46,090 nt of DNA. Source: Planctomycetota bacterium. Lineage in GTDB: Bacteria; Planctomycetota; UBA1135; GCA-002686595. The position numbers were made by a program, and so were the translations under genes. Location of the stretch: the NCBI GenBank assembly GCA_016872755.1, contig VGZE01000010.1, positions 1-46,090 of the forward strand, given 5' to 3'. The notes under the pieces were generated by a model. The model ran no database searches and was not told the DNA's origin. It saw only the letters and a program-made list of their open reading frames with translations. This document shows, one piece after another, positions 37,641 to 45,788 of this stretch. Every line of letters starts with the position of its first letter. Position 1 is the stretch's first letter.

Positions 37641-39047
37641 ATGGCCGAGTCCGCAGCCCCCCCACAGTCGAAGGCTCCCAAGGCCAAGGCCCCCTGGCGC
37701 GAAAACATCGAAGCGCTGGCCTCGGCGATCATCGTCGCGCTGACCTTCAAGGTCTTTTTCCTGGAGGTCAGTCAGATCCCGTCGGGCTCGATGCAGCCGA
37801 CCCTGATGGGCAATCCGGCGACCGGCGTGAAGGACCGCGTGCTGGTCGACAAGCTCACCTATCGCACGCGCGACCCGGAGCGCTGGGAGGTCGTCGTCTT
37901 CCAACACCCGAACATGCGCTCGCTGACGATGGTCAAGCGCCTGGTCGGCATGCCGAACGAACAGTTGCGCGTGCTCGACGGGGATCTGTTCGCGCGCCCG
38001 AACGGCGAGAGCCCGTGGCGCACGCTGCGCAAGCCCGAACTCGTGCAGCGCTCGACCTGGCGGCGCCTGGCGCATCAGCCCTGGGGCGTGCCGGAGGGTC
38101 GCGTCGCGCTGGCGCCCGACGCCGTGCTCGCCTACGCGCCGAAGACCGGCATCCTCGACCGCGTGGTCGATGGCTATCCCGGCAAGCTCGCTCCGGCGAT
38201 CGAGAATGCGCGCCGCAACGACATGCGACAGGGGATGATGATCTATCCGAACGAGGGTCGCTCCCACGTGGCCGACCTGCGGCTGTGCGGAGAGTTCGCG
38301 CTGGAAACCGGCGCGCGCGCGCTGCGCCTGGAGTTCCGTGAGGGCGAGCAGTTGTACACGTTCGTGCTGCCGGGACCGGCGGCGCCGCAGTCGGAGAACG
38401 CGCGCATCGAACGGCGCGACGAGAAGGGCGCGACGAAGGTGCTGGCCGAGGCGCCCGGGCGGCGGCTGGCGGCCGGCAGCGCCGCCGCGCTCAGCGCGCA
38501 GAACCTGGACGACGAGCTCAGCCTGATCGTCGATGGCGAGGAGTGGCTGCGCGCGGACATCGAGCACCAGCGCGACCTGCGCTCGCACGTCAAGGTGTTG
38601 GTCCAGGGGGCCGCCGCCGCCATCGACGAGCTCGCGCTGTACCGCGACGTCCACTACACGAGCGAGCGTTCGGTCAGCACCGAGTTCGAGATCCCGGCCG
38701 GCTGCTACGTGATGATGGGCGACAACAGCCCCGAGTCCGCCGATGGCCGCGAGTGGCAGATGGTCGAGTTCGAATTGCGCGATGGCGACCGCATCGCGGT
38801 GGAGCGCGGCAACCTGCGCGGCCCGGAGGAGAATCCGCGCTACGGAAGCGGCAAGGACGGCGCGGATCGCGTGTTCCTGATCGACGAGTACGGTGAGCGC
38901 ATCGACTTCGCGCGGTCCGCGGCGACGCAGCGGCCCCCGTACGCGAGCCCGTACGTCCCGCGCGAACTGATCAAGGGCCGCGCGTTCTCGATCTTCTGGC
39001 CGATTCGCCCGGACCTGGGCTTGTACCGCATCGGCTGGATTCGCTGA
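37641..39047 (+). CDS. lepB: Signal peptidase I with a large inserted domain (paralogue 2)
   Basis: 468 residues, 31 bases after paralogue 1 on the same strand. The membrane span is at about 22-40, Ser50 is in IPSGSMQPTL, Lys99 in MVKRLVGMPNEQL and box E is GCYVMMGDNSPESADGREW near 354-372. As in paralogue 1, about 230 residues are inserted between the catalytic Lys and box E. They have the same outline (LRLCGEFALETGARALRLEF, DDELSLIVDGEEWL, ELALYRDVHYT) but low identity. The N terminus is Lys/Pro/Ala-rich. Both copies keep the Ser/Lys dyad, so both are probably active, perhaps with different substrate sets given the number of exported proteins in this window. Confidence 0.92.
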   Translation: MAESAAPPQSKAPKAKAPWRENIEALASAIIVALTFKVFFLEVSQIPSGSMQPTLMGNPATGVKDRVLVDKLTYRTRDPERWEVVVFQHPNMRSLTMVKRLVGMPNEQLRVLDGDLFARPNGESPWRTLRKPELVQRSTWRRLAHQPWGVPEGRVALAPDAVLAYAPKTGILDRVVDGYPGKLAPAIENARRNDMRQGMMIYPNEGRSHVADLRLCGEFALETGARALRLEFREGEQLYTFVLPGPAAPQSENARIERRDEKGATKVLAEAPGRRLAAGSAAALSAQNLDDELSLIVDGEEWLRADIEHQRDLRSHVKVLVQGAAAAIDELALYRDVHYTSERSVSTEFEIPAGCYVMMGDNSPESADGREWQMVEFELRDGDRIAVERGNLRGPEENPRYGSGKDGADRVFLIDEYGERIDFARSAATQRPPYASPYVPRELIKGRAFSIFWPIRPDLGLYRIGWIR

Positions 39048-39508
39048 ACCCGCCCGCGGCGCGGGCCTGAACGGCTCGACAGGAAGCCCGAGTGCGTAAG
39101 CTGGATGCGAGCAACGACCTGTGCGCGGGATTCGAGGAACTTCTGATTCCTGTCTTGACATGGTGATGCTGCGCGTTGGCCCGCCGTAGGCACTTATCCA
39201 CAAGGCCGGAAGGAACCCGCCGCGGAATCGAAGCGAACCGCACCCGAGGTCTCGCTCGAGCCTGGACGAAAATCCAAGGGCTGGATCCAGTCGCGCATTC
39301 CTGCCCTAAGTGCTCTTTATCAGCGAACCTGCGACGAAGCACCTGGGCCCCCTCGAGCGTCCCGACGCGCCCCGCATGCGCTGAGCCCTTGACCCGGTGA
39401 TCGAGCCTTTGCACAGACCGCCCCCAGCGACTGGCCTACCCACAAGTTATCCACACGGGCGCCCGTGCGTGTTTGGCTCTGGCGGCCTCGCTAGACTCGC
39501 GCAAGCCC
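39048..39508. other. 461-bp intergenic region with two perfect DnaA boxes
   Basis: No gene is visible between lepB2 and the lptB-like gene. TTATCCACA, the consensus DnaA box, occurs at 39194-39202 and 39447-39455 in the same orientation. A short GC hairpin (39052-39057 with 39061-39066) follows the lepB2 stop, but has no T tract. A TTGACA lies near 39154 without a convincing -10 partner. The region is not notably AT-rich overall. It could be an origin, a DnaA-titrating locus or a DnaA-controlled promoter for the downstream ABC gene. Confidence 0.55.
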
Positions 39509-40294
39509 ATGCAGCCCAAGGATTCGCGCTCGGACGCGCTGCTCCAGGTCACCGGTCTGGTCAAGACGTACAAGCGGCGCAGGGTCGTCGACGGAGTGTC
39601 CTTCGGCGTCGGCCCCGGAGAGATCGTCGGGCTGTTGGGGCCCAATGGCGCCGGCAAGACCACGTCTTTCCGCATGGCCGTCGGCCTGATCGTGCCGGAC
39701 GCAGGACGGGTGCAGTTGCGCGGACATGAGGTGACAGCGCTGCCCATGTACCAGCGTGCCAGGCTCGGCATGGGCTACCTACCGCAGGAACCGAGCATCT
39801 TCCGGCGCATGGCGGTGCGCAGCAACCTGCTCGCGGTGCTGGAAGCGCGCCCGCTGACTCGCGCGCAGCGCAATGCGCGGGCCGACGAGCTGCTGGCCGA
39901 ACTGGAATTGACGCACCTCTCGGACGCGCTGGCCGAGACCCTGTCGGGCGGCGAGCGCCGGCGCCTGGAGATCTGTCGCGCGCTGGCCAGCGAACCGGCG
40001 ATCCTGCTGCTCGACGAGCCGTTCGCCGGCGTGGACCCGATCGCGGTCGAGGAGATCCAGGGACTGATCCACCGGCTGCGACAGCGCGGCCTGGGCATCC
40101 TGATCACCGATCACAACGTCCGCGAGACGCTGCAGAGCACCGATCGCGCCTACATCCTGCACCAGGGCCGGATCCTGCGCGAAGGCACCGCGCGCGAGCT
40201 GATCGAGGATCCCAAGGTCCGCGAGGTCTACCTCGGCAAGACCTTCGAGGTGGGCGCGCCACTCAGCTCGGCCGAGGAACGCGCGCTGTCCTAG
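39509..40294 (+). CDS. lptB: ABC transporter ATPase, probably LptB
   Basis: A 261-residue ATPase with one ABC domain: Walker A GPNGAGKTT near 45-53, Q-loop YLPQEPSIFRRM, signature LSGGERRRLEICRAL, Walker B ILLLDEPFAGVDPIA and the H-loop ITDHNVRETL. The sequence GYLPQEPSIFR, with DPIAV and VREVYLG near the end, is characteristic of LptB, which powers lipopolysaccharide export through LptFG. No other lpt genes lie beside it here. The ATG at 39509 was chosen over the open frame from 39473. The C terminus is extended by about 20 residues (FEVGAPLSSAEERALS). A related branched-chain amino acid ATPase (LivF/G) is the main alternative. Confidence 0.85.
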   Translation: MQPKDSRSDALLQVTGLVKTYKRRRVVDGVSFGVGPGEIVGLLGPNGAGKTTSFRMAVGLIVPDAGRVQLRGHEVTALPMYQRARLGMGYLPQEPSIFRRMAVRSNLLAVLEARPLTRAQRNARADELLAELELTHLSDALAETLSGGERRRLEICRALASEPAILLLDEPFAGVDPIAVEEIQGLIHRLRQRGLGILITDHNVRETLQSTDRAYILHQGRILREGTARELIEDPKVREVYLGKTFEVGAPLSSAEERALS

Positions 40295-40444
40295 AGCGGT
40301 CGGCCCGCGGGCCGGGCCGGCTCCGCCTTGCGCGAATCGCGGCGGTCCGGATACCCTCTTCGCCCTCGAAATCGGCCCGCGCGGGCCGAAATTCCGCTCC
40401 CCCCCAGGCCGTCAAGCCCTCGGCCGAACCGAACGCCGCACTCC

Positions 40445-41203
40445 ATGAAGATCGTCGCCTGCATCAAGCGCGTGCCGGCCACCGAGACCCAGGCCAAGAT
40501 CGCCGCCAATGGCAAGGGTCTCGAGCCTGCCGGCGTCGAGTACATGCTCTCGTTCTACGACGAGATCGCCGTGGAGGAGGCCATCCGCACGAAGGAGCGC
40601 GTCGGCTCCGGCGAAGTGATCGTGTTGACGCTCGGGCCTGCCGAGGCGCGCAAGGAACTGGTCGAGTGCCTGGCCAAGGGCGCCGATCGCGCCATCCTGC
40701 TGGTGGACCCGGCCTGGAGCAGCCGCGATTCGCTTTCCACGGCGAAGCTGCTGGCCGCCAAGATCGGGGAATTGGCACCCGACCTCGTCTTCACCGGCCG
40801 CGTCGCCACCGACACCGACAGCGCGGCCGTCGGGCCTATGCTGGCGACGCTGCTCGGCCGCGGTTGCGTGACCGATGTGGTCAAGCTGACGATCGAGGGC
40901 GGCGGCAAGCTCAAGGCCGAGCGCGAGTCCGAGGCCGGGATCGAGATGTACGAGCTCGCGCTGCCTGCGCTGATCACGTGCCAGAAGGGGCTCAACGAGC
41001 CGCGCTACGCCGGCCTCAAGGGCATCATGGCCGCCAAGAAGAAGCCGGTCGAGGAGGTGGCGGTCCAGGACGTGCCGAACCAGATCGCGGTCGAGACGGC
41101 TCAATTGCCGCCCGCGCGCAAGGAAGGTCGGATCGTCGGCACCGGTGCCGCCGCGGTGCCCGCGCTGCTCGAAGCGTTGCGCAAGGAAGCCCAGGTCGTC
41201 TAG
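40445..41203 (+). CDS. etfB: Electron transfer flavoprotein beta subunit
   Basis: 252 residues. The N terminus KIVACIKRVPATETQ and the segments SFYDEIAVEEAIR, VIVLTLGP, VFTGRVATDTDSAAVGPMLA and LPALITCQKGLNEPRY are standard EtfB. The beta subunit binds AMP and forms a heterodimer with EtfA, which carries FAD. The pair moves electrons from acyl-CoA and other dehydrogenases to the quinone pool. etfA follows after 23 bases, so the two form an operon. No dehydrogenase or ETF-quinone oxidoreductase gene is next to them. Confidence 0.96.
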   Translation: MKIVACIKRVPATETQAKIAANGKGLEPAGVEYMLSFYDEIAVEEAIRTKERVGSGEVIVLTLGPAEARKELVECLAKGADRAILLVDPAWSSRDSLSTAKLLAAKIGELAPDLVFTGRVATDTDSAAVGPMLATLLGRGCVTDVVKLTIEGGGKLKAERESEAGIEMYELALPALITCQKGLNEPRYAGLKGIMAAKKKPVEEVAVQDVPNQIAVETAQLPPARKEGRIVGTGAAAVPALLEALRKEAQVV

Positions 41204-41226
41204 CCCACCCCCGCCCCCCCATCACC

Positions 41227-42171
41227 ATGCTCACGATCGCCGTCTACGTCGAACACGCTTCCGGCAGCGTCCGCCGCGCGAGCCTCGAGGCCCTGGGAGC
41301 GGCTGCCGCCACCGGGCACGAGGTCGTCGCGATCCTCGCCGGTGACGGAGCCGAAGGCGCGGCCTCCGGCTGTGCCGGCGCCGCACGCGCTGTCTGCATC
41401 GCCGGTTCGCTCGCCAGCCCGGATGCGCTCGCGCGTGCGACGGCCGACGCCGCGCGTCAGATCGGAGCGCGGGCCTTCGTCGCATCCGCGACCTCGACCG
41501 GCAAGGACTTGGCGCCGCGTGTGGCGGCGCTGCTCGGTTCGGCGCTGCTGGCCGATTGCACAGCCTTGTCGGCCACCGGCGACGTGCTGCGCGCGACGCG
41601 CCCGACGCTGGCCGGCAAGGTGCTGATCCAGGCCACGAGCAGCGGCCCGGTTTTCTGCGCCACGCTGCGGCGGAACGTGTTCGGAGCGGCCAGCGGCGCC
41701 GGCCCGGCGGGAATCAGCAAGGCCGCGGGCGTGAACGACTTCAAGGCCATGCTGCAGTCGATCGCGAGCAAGACCGGTAGCAAGCTGGACGTCAGCGAGG
41801 CGCCGATCGTCGTCGCCGGCGGCCGCGGCATGAAGGGGCCGGAGCACTTCGCGCTGCTGGAGGAGCTGGCCGCCGCCTTCGGATCGGCCGCGGTCGGCGC
41901 AAGCCGCGCGGTCGTCGATGCCGGTTGGCGCCCGCACGGCGAGCAGGTCGGACAGACCGGGAAGACCGTCGCGCCGCAGCTCTACGTCGCGGTCGGAATC
42001 TCGGGGGCGATCCAGCACCTGGCCGGCATGAAGACCTCGAAGGTCATCGTCGCGATCAACAAGGATCCCGAGGCCCCGATCTTCAAGCACGCCGACTACG
42101 GCATCGTCGGAGACGCGTTCGAGGTGCTGCCGGTGCTGACGCAGGCCGTGAAAGCGCTGCGGGCACAGTAG
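41227..42171 (+). CDS. etfA: Electron transfer flavoprotein alpha subunit
   Basis: 314 residues. The N-terminal domain is more variable. The C-terminal FAD-binding domain is fully recognisable: [60 protein letters not shown], then [19 protein letters not shown] and ADYGIVGD. It partners EtfB, encoded just upstream. The stop at 42171 is followed by short GCGTATACC-type direct repeats and the 80-bp perfect palindrome at 42210-42289, then by genes on the opposite strand. Confidence 0.96.
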   Translation: MLTIAVYVEHASGSVRRASLEALGAAAATGHEVVAILAGDGAEGAASGCAGAARAVCIAGSLASPDALARATADAARQIGARAFVASATSTGKDLAPRVAALLGSALLADCTALSATGDVLRATRPTLAGKVLIQATSSGPVFCATLRRNVFGAASGAGPAGISKAAGVNDFKAMLQSIASKTGSKLDVSEAPIVVAGGRGMKGPEHFALLEELAAAFGSAAVGASRAVVDAGWRPHGEQVGQTGKTVAPQLYVAVGISGAIQHLAGMKTSKVIVAINKDPEAPIFKHADYGIVGDAFEVLPVLTQAVKALRAQ

Positions 42172-42209
42172 TTCGCGCGGATAGCGAGTCGCGTATACCG
42201 CGCGTATGC

Positions 42210-42289
42210 CGCGTATACCGAGCCCGCCTCGAATCCGGCGAGTTCGCGGCCGCGAACTCGCCGGATTCGAGGCGGGCTCGGTATACGCG
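42210..42289. repeat. 80-bp perfect palindrome with the shared 22-bp half-site
   Basis: Positions 42210-42249 and 42250-42289 are exact reverse complements with no spacer, centred on GCGGCCGC. The 22-bp half-site found in the 29295-29433 palindrome occurs at 42220-42241 and, reversed, at 42258-42279. Upstream, 42191-42220 carries 10-bp direct repeats (GCGTATACCG and variants) of the palindrome's outer end. It sits between convergent genes, after etfA and before the terminator of the minus-strand unit. Confidence 0.93.
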
Positions 42290-42312
42290 CGGTCTCGGCC
42301 GCTTCGAAAATA

Positions 42313-42346
42313 GAGCGGGCCGCATCCTGGAAGATGCGGCCCGCTC
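42313..42346 (-). terminator. Intrinsic terminator of the minus-strand ECF-sigma/TPR unit
   Basis: A perfect 14-bp stem (42313-42326 with 42333-42346) closes a 6-base loop. On the minus strand it is followed by TATTTTCG, which suits termination of leftward transcription from 42529. A second hairpin at 42396-42414 (8-bp stem GGGCCCAA, loop CCA) lies between it and the gene. Confidence 0.7.
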
Positions 42347-42528
42347 AAGCGTGATGTCGTGGTGATCCACGTCACCTGGACCCGCGCCACGCTTCGGGCC
42401 CAACCATTGGGCCCAAGGATCCAGGGCGCGCGCCAGATCCAGGCTCGACGGTAATCGACCAACCCTCGCAACTGCTTGTCAAGAGGGCACTGCTCGGATT
42501 TTTTTCGAGCGCTCCCCCGAGTTCTCCC

Positions 42529-43446
42529 TCAGTTCGCTTCGCGGGGCGTCGATTTCGTCGCGACCTCGCGCTCCGCTGCACGCGCTTCGATCGCACGCTG
42601 CAGCTGATCGATCGAGCGCATCCGCTGCAGTGCGTTGCGCACTCGCTCGCCCTGCTTCGTCTCCTCCGCCGCCTGCGCGGCGAGCGCTTCGCGCGCGCGC
42701 TCGAGCATGCCGGCCGCGCCTTCCAGATCGCGCGCGTCGACGAGGTCCTGCACCAACCAATCCCAGGCCTGGATGCGATCGATCGGGTCTTCGGCCTGCT
42801 GCGCCAGCCGCTGCCAGGTCCGACAGGCCTGCGCGCGCAGTCCCAGGTCGTGCTGCACCCGCCCGGCCCACAGGCCGGCCTCGTCGCGGCGGTTCTGGGG
42901 TGCCTTGTTCAGCATCGCCAGCGCCTCGAACTCTGCGAGCGCGCGCTCGCGCTGGTCGCCGCGACGCAGCAGGTGCGCGAGTTCGAGTCGCGCGCGCGAG
43001 CCGAAGCCCTCCGCGCTGCCCTTCTCGCGCGCGATCTCGAACTCGATCGCCGCCTGGGCCGTCTGCTTGGCCGCTCTCAGCAACTCTCCGGCGCGGAACG
43101 CACCTTCCGCGCAGGCCTCGGCATCCTCCGGCCACAGCACGCGCACCGCCCGGTACGCCTCGACCACCCGCGCACGGGCCTCTTCGCGCTCGCTGCCGGA
43201 CTTGCCGTCGATCTCCTTGCGCAGTCGTGCGGCGTGCGAGAGCTGCGCGACGGCGCTCTCCTGCCGCGGCACCTCGTCGAGGGCCGCGGCGACCCCATGG
43301 CCGGCTCCGAAGTCTGCCGTGGTGGCAGCCGTCGCGACAGTTCGCACCGGCACGAGCTGAGCCGCGGGAGCCTGCGCGGACGGATCTGGCGCGAGGCCGA
43401 GCAACAGACAGCACTGGGCGAGGATCAGGACTTGGCGGTTCGACAC
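42529..43446 (-). CDS. Exported TPR-like protein downstream of an ECF sigma factor
   Basis: 305 residues from a GTG at 43446 with AAGGAG eight bases upstream. A signal peptide (QVLILAQCCLLLGLAPDPSAQ) is followed by a helical, TPR-like mature region (ARVVEAYRAVRVLWPEDAEA, AQAAIEFEIAREKGSAEGFG, ERALAEFEALAMLNKAP) and a C-terminal amphipathic helix. The first 22 bases overlap the end of the ECF sigma gene, so the two are translationally linked. It might sense or execute an envelope function under that sigma factor, but it has no anti-sigma signature. The family is not recognised. Confidence 0.78.
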   Translation of the reverse strand: MSNRQVLILAQCCLLLGLAPDPSAQAPAAQLVPVRTVATAATTADFGAGHGVAAALDEVPRQESAVAQLSHAARLRKEIDGKSGSEREEARARVVEAYRAVRVLWPEDAEACAEGAFRAGELLRAAKQTAQAAIEFEIAREKGSAEGFGSRARLELAHLLRRGDQRERALAEFEALAMLNKAPQNRRDEAGLWAGRVQHDLGLRAQACRTWQRLAQQAEDPIDRIQAWDWLVQDLVDARDLEGAAGMLERAREALAAQAAEETKQGERVRNALQRMRSIDQLQRAIEARAAEREVATKSTPREAN

Positions 43447-44057
43447 GGTTCGATCTCCTTCTCGGGGGACTTGCGGGGTTCAGAGGAAAGACGCCGGCGC
43501 ATCGCCCGCAAGAGTCGACGCCGTGCGCGGAACAGACGGGTCTTCACCAGGTCGTGCTTGACCCCGCAGGCCTGGGCGGTCTCTCGACAGCTCGCCGCCT
43601 GCCAGTAGTACGAGCCGAGCACGCGCCGGTCCTTGCCGGCGAGCGCGGCGAACTCCTGCTCGAGGATCAGCAGCGCGCGCCCGCGCGGGATGCGCACGCC
43701 CTCCAGTTCCAACAGCGCATCCGACTCGTCCGGGGCGTAGGGCTCACCCTCGGGGGACGGCGCCGATTCCAGGTCGAAGTCCTGCGCGCGCAGGTCGCGC
43801 TCGCGCGCACCGCGGCGCCGACGCTCGCGCAGCACGTTCCATGCGATGCGCGTGACCCAACCGGTCAGGCGCTCCGGTGCCTGCAGCGTCTGGCGAAACC
43901 GCGCGGCACGTACCAGCGCCTCCTGCAGCACCTCGTCGAGGTCGAGGTGCGCCGGACAGCGCCGGGCCAGGCGCCGGCGCAACTCGGGCCGCAGCTCCTC
44001 GAGCCCGATCCAGCAGTGAGGAGGAAGCGTGGATTCGCTTGCGGTGAGGTTCGCCAT
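43425..44057 (-). CDS. ECF-type RNA polymerase sigma factor
   Basis: 210 residues from the ATG at 44057 (the frame is open to 44192). Region 2 is visible as LDLDEVLQEALVRAARFRQT followed by LTGWVTRIAWNVLRERRRRG. Region 4 is LAGKDRRVLGSYYWQAASCR and then VKHDLVKTRLFRARRRLLRA. The linker between them is acidic (DLESAPSPEGEPYAPDESDA). It lacks the sigma-70 regions 1 and 3, as expected for the ECF group. Its stop lies inside the following secreted TPR gene, a 22-base overlap. No anti-sigma factor gene is adjacent, as often in planctomycete-type ECF systems. Confidence 0.82.
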   Translation of the reverse strand: MANLTASESTLPPHCWIGLEELRPELRRRLARRCPAHLDLDEVLQEALVRAARFRQTLQAPERLTGWVTRIAWNVLRERRRRGARERDLRAQDFDLESAPSPEGEPYAPDESDALLELEGVRIPRGRALLILEQEFAALAGKDRRVLGSYYWQAASCRETAQACGVKHDLVKTRLFRARRRLLRAMRRRLSSEPRKSPEKEIEPCRTAKS

Positions 44058-44362
44058 GGGGGTGCCGGCGCAGCTTCGTCCCGCGCCGGTGCGGCTAAGG
44101 ACCATGGCCCCGCCGCACGGTGTGCGAGCGGCGCTGCTGTGGAGCGCCTGAGGAACCCGACCCGCCGCTCGAAACACCGACCGCGCGCGCATCCCCCCGG
44201 CCGGCGCGCGGCGCGCTCGGCTCTGCGGCGCCGGCTACTTCGGCTCGTCCGGTCCGCGATCGCTCCGCGCCCGCCGTCGGACCGCACCGGAGCCGCACTG
44301 GACCCGGCGCGACTCGGCATCCGCGCAGAACCGGGCCTCGCCCCCCGCTCGACGCCCCCTGC
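44058..44362. other. 305-bp gap between XdhC-family and ECF sigma genes
   Basis: Very GC-rich, with many short GC inverted repeats but no stem with a T tract and no convincing promoter pair. It must hold the leader of the ECF sigma gene, whose frame stays open to 44192 with possible starts at 44105 and 44192, and the end of the xdhC transcript. I see no RNA gene or conserved small ORF. Confidence 0.4.
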
Positions 44363-45178
44363 TCAGCGGCACTGCGTCGGGTCGATCGGCGCGCGCGCGT
44401 CCGCCGCGCGGCGCAACTGAATCATCTCGGCGACGACGCTGACCGCGATCTCGGCGTGATTGCGCGCACCGATCGGCAGCCCCATCGGACTGCGCACGGT
44501 CTCGAGGAAAGTGTCCGGCACGCCGCGCGCTCGCAATTGTCCGAACAGCGTCGCGCGCTTGGCCCGACTCCCGATCATGCCGAGATAGCGCGGCGCCGCG
44601 CCATTGCGCCAAAGCGCCTCGAGAATCGTCCCGTCCTCGTCGTGCCCGCGCGTGCAGACGACCACGAAGCCCCGACGGGCAGGCGCGAGCGCTCGTGCCT
44701 GCTCCTCGAAGGGAGCCGCGACCAGCGCCTGTGCTTCCGGGTGTCGCTCGCGCGTCGCGAACTCGGTCCGGTCATCGCCGACCGTCACGTGGAATCCGCA
44801 CGGGCGCGCGATCCGCGCGATCGCGGCCGAGACGTGCCCGCCGCCGAACAGGTACAGCTTCGGCTCGGTGATCGGTTCGACGTAGACCTGCACGCGCCCG
44901 CCGCAGACCAGTCCACTGTCGGGCCAGTCGCGTTCGTTCAGCGCGAACTCCAGCATCCGCGAACGCTCGTCGCGCAGGCTGGCGAGCGCCGCCTCCAGCA
45001 CCTCGGCCTCCAGGCAGCCGCCGCCGACCGTGCCGGCGAAGCTGCCGTCGTCGCGCACGAGCAGCTTCATCATCTCCTTCCCCGGCGTCGAGCCCTGCGT
45101 CGCCACGATCGTGCACAGCGCGCAGTCGCGCCCTTCGCGCTGCAGACGCACGATCTCCTCGTACAGCCCGTCGGTCAT
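44363..45178 (-). CDS. XdhC/CoxI family protein
   Basis: 271 residues. The N-terminal XdhC/CoxI domain shows CALCTIVATQGSTPGKEMMK and GTVGGGCLEAEVLEAA. The C-terminal Rossmann-like domain shows LYLFGGGHVSAAIARIA at about 110-126, VVVCTRGHDED and RYLGMIGSRAKRA. These proteins help insert or sulfurate the molybdenum cofactor of xanthine-dehydrogenase-type enzymes. No molybdoenzyme gene is in this window, so the client is unknown. It lies 13 bases downstream of the DJ-1/PfpI gene on the same strand, so they probably form one operon. Confidence 0.9.
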   Translation of the reverse strand: MTDGLYEEIVRLQREGRDCALCTIVATQGSTPGKEMMKLLVRDDGSFAGTVGGGCLEAEVLEAALASLRDERSRMLEFALNERDWPDSGLVCGGRVQVYVEPITEPKLYLFGGGHVSAAIARIARPCGFHVTVGDDRTEFATRERHPEAQALVAAPFEEQARALAPARRGFVVVCTRGHDEDGTILEALWRNGAAPRYLGMIGSRAKRATLFGQLRARGVPDTFLETVRSPMGLPIGARNHAEIAVSVVAEMIQLRRAADARAPIDPTQCR

Positions 45179-45191
45179 CGGCGCGGCCGGC

Positions 45192-45779
45192 TCAACCTCT
45201 GGCGACGCTCGCGCCGCGCGGCTGCGACACGATCATCGCGCGTTCGAGTTCGGCGGACTTGTCGGAACCCACGAGCAGGCGCACGAGTTCGAGCGCGAAC
45301 TCCAGTGCGGTGCCCGGCCCCTGGCTGGTGACGATGCGCCCCGCCACGACGACGCGCGAACCGCGTTCGACGCGCGCGCCGGCGAGCTTGTCCTGGAAAC
45401 CGGGGTAGGAAGTCGCGGCCACGCCCTCGAGCACGCCGGCCTTGGCGAGCACGCTCGGCGCCGCGCAGATCGCCGCGACGTGCTTGCCGGCGCGCTGCAT
45501 CTCGCGCACCAGCGCGAGCACGCGCGGATCGTCGGCGAGGTGCTTGGTGCCCGGCATGCCCCCCGGCAGCACGAGCGCATCGAAGTCGCCGGTCTGGGCA
45601 CCGAGCTCGGTGTCGGCGACGAGGTCGATGCCGTGAGCTCCGTGCACGACGCGCAGCGGGTCCGCGCGCAGGGCCGCCGTCACGACTGTGACGCCCGCGC
45701 GCCGGAGCGTATCGATGATCGCGACGGCCTCGATCTCCTCGAAACCGTCGGCGAGGGGGATCAGGACGCGGGGCGGCAT
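45192..45779 (-). CDS. DJ-1/PfpI family protein
   Basis: 195 residues of the DJ-1/ThiJ/PfpI fold. PLADGFEEIEA at 8-18 contains the conserved Glu (about 15), LVLPGGMPG lies at 69-77 and the reactive Cys105 is in the nucleophile elbow AAICAAPSVL. TSYPGFQDKL and VVVAGRIVTSQGPGTALEFA are typical of the YajL/DJ-1 branch. Proposed roles in this family include chaperone and deglycase activity; which applies here is open. It lies between an unknown gene (9 bases upstream) and the xdhC-type gene (13 bases downstream), indicating an operon. Confidence 0.92.
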   Translation of the reverse strand: MPPRVLIPLADGFEEIEAVAIIDTLRRAGVTVVTAALRADPLRVVHGAHGIDLVADTELGAQTGDFDALVLPGGMPGTKHLADDPRVLALVREMQRAGKHVAAICAAPSVLAKAGVLEGVAATSYPGFQDKLAGARVERGSRVVVAGRIVTSQGPGTALEFALELVRLLVGSDKSAELERAMIVSQPRGASVARG

Positions 45780-45788
45780 GCCATTAGG

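Noticed and set aside
39052-39066. An intrinsic terminator directly after lepB2.
   Set aside because: The hairpin has a 6-bp GC stem and no T-rich tail, which is common by chance in this composition.
44120-45331. A 403-codon plus-strand frame across the XdhC-family gene.
   Set aside because: It is antisense to a clear XdhC-family protein, is Arg-rich, and shows no motif.
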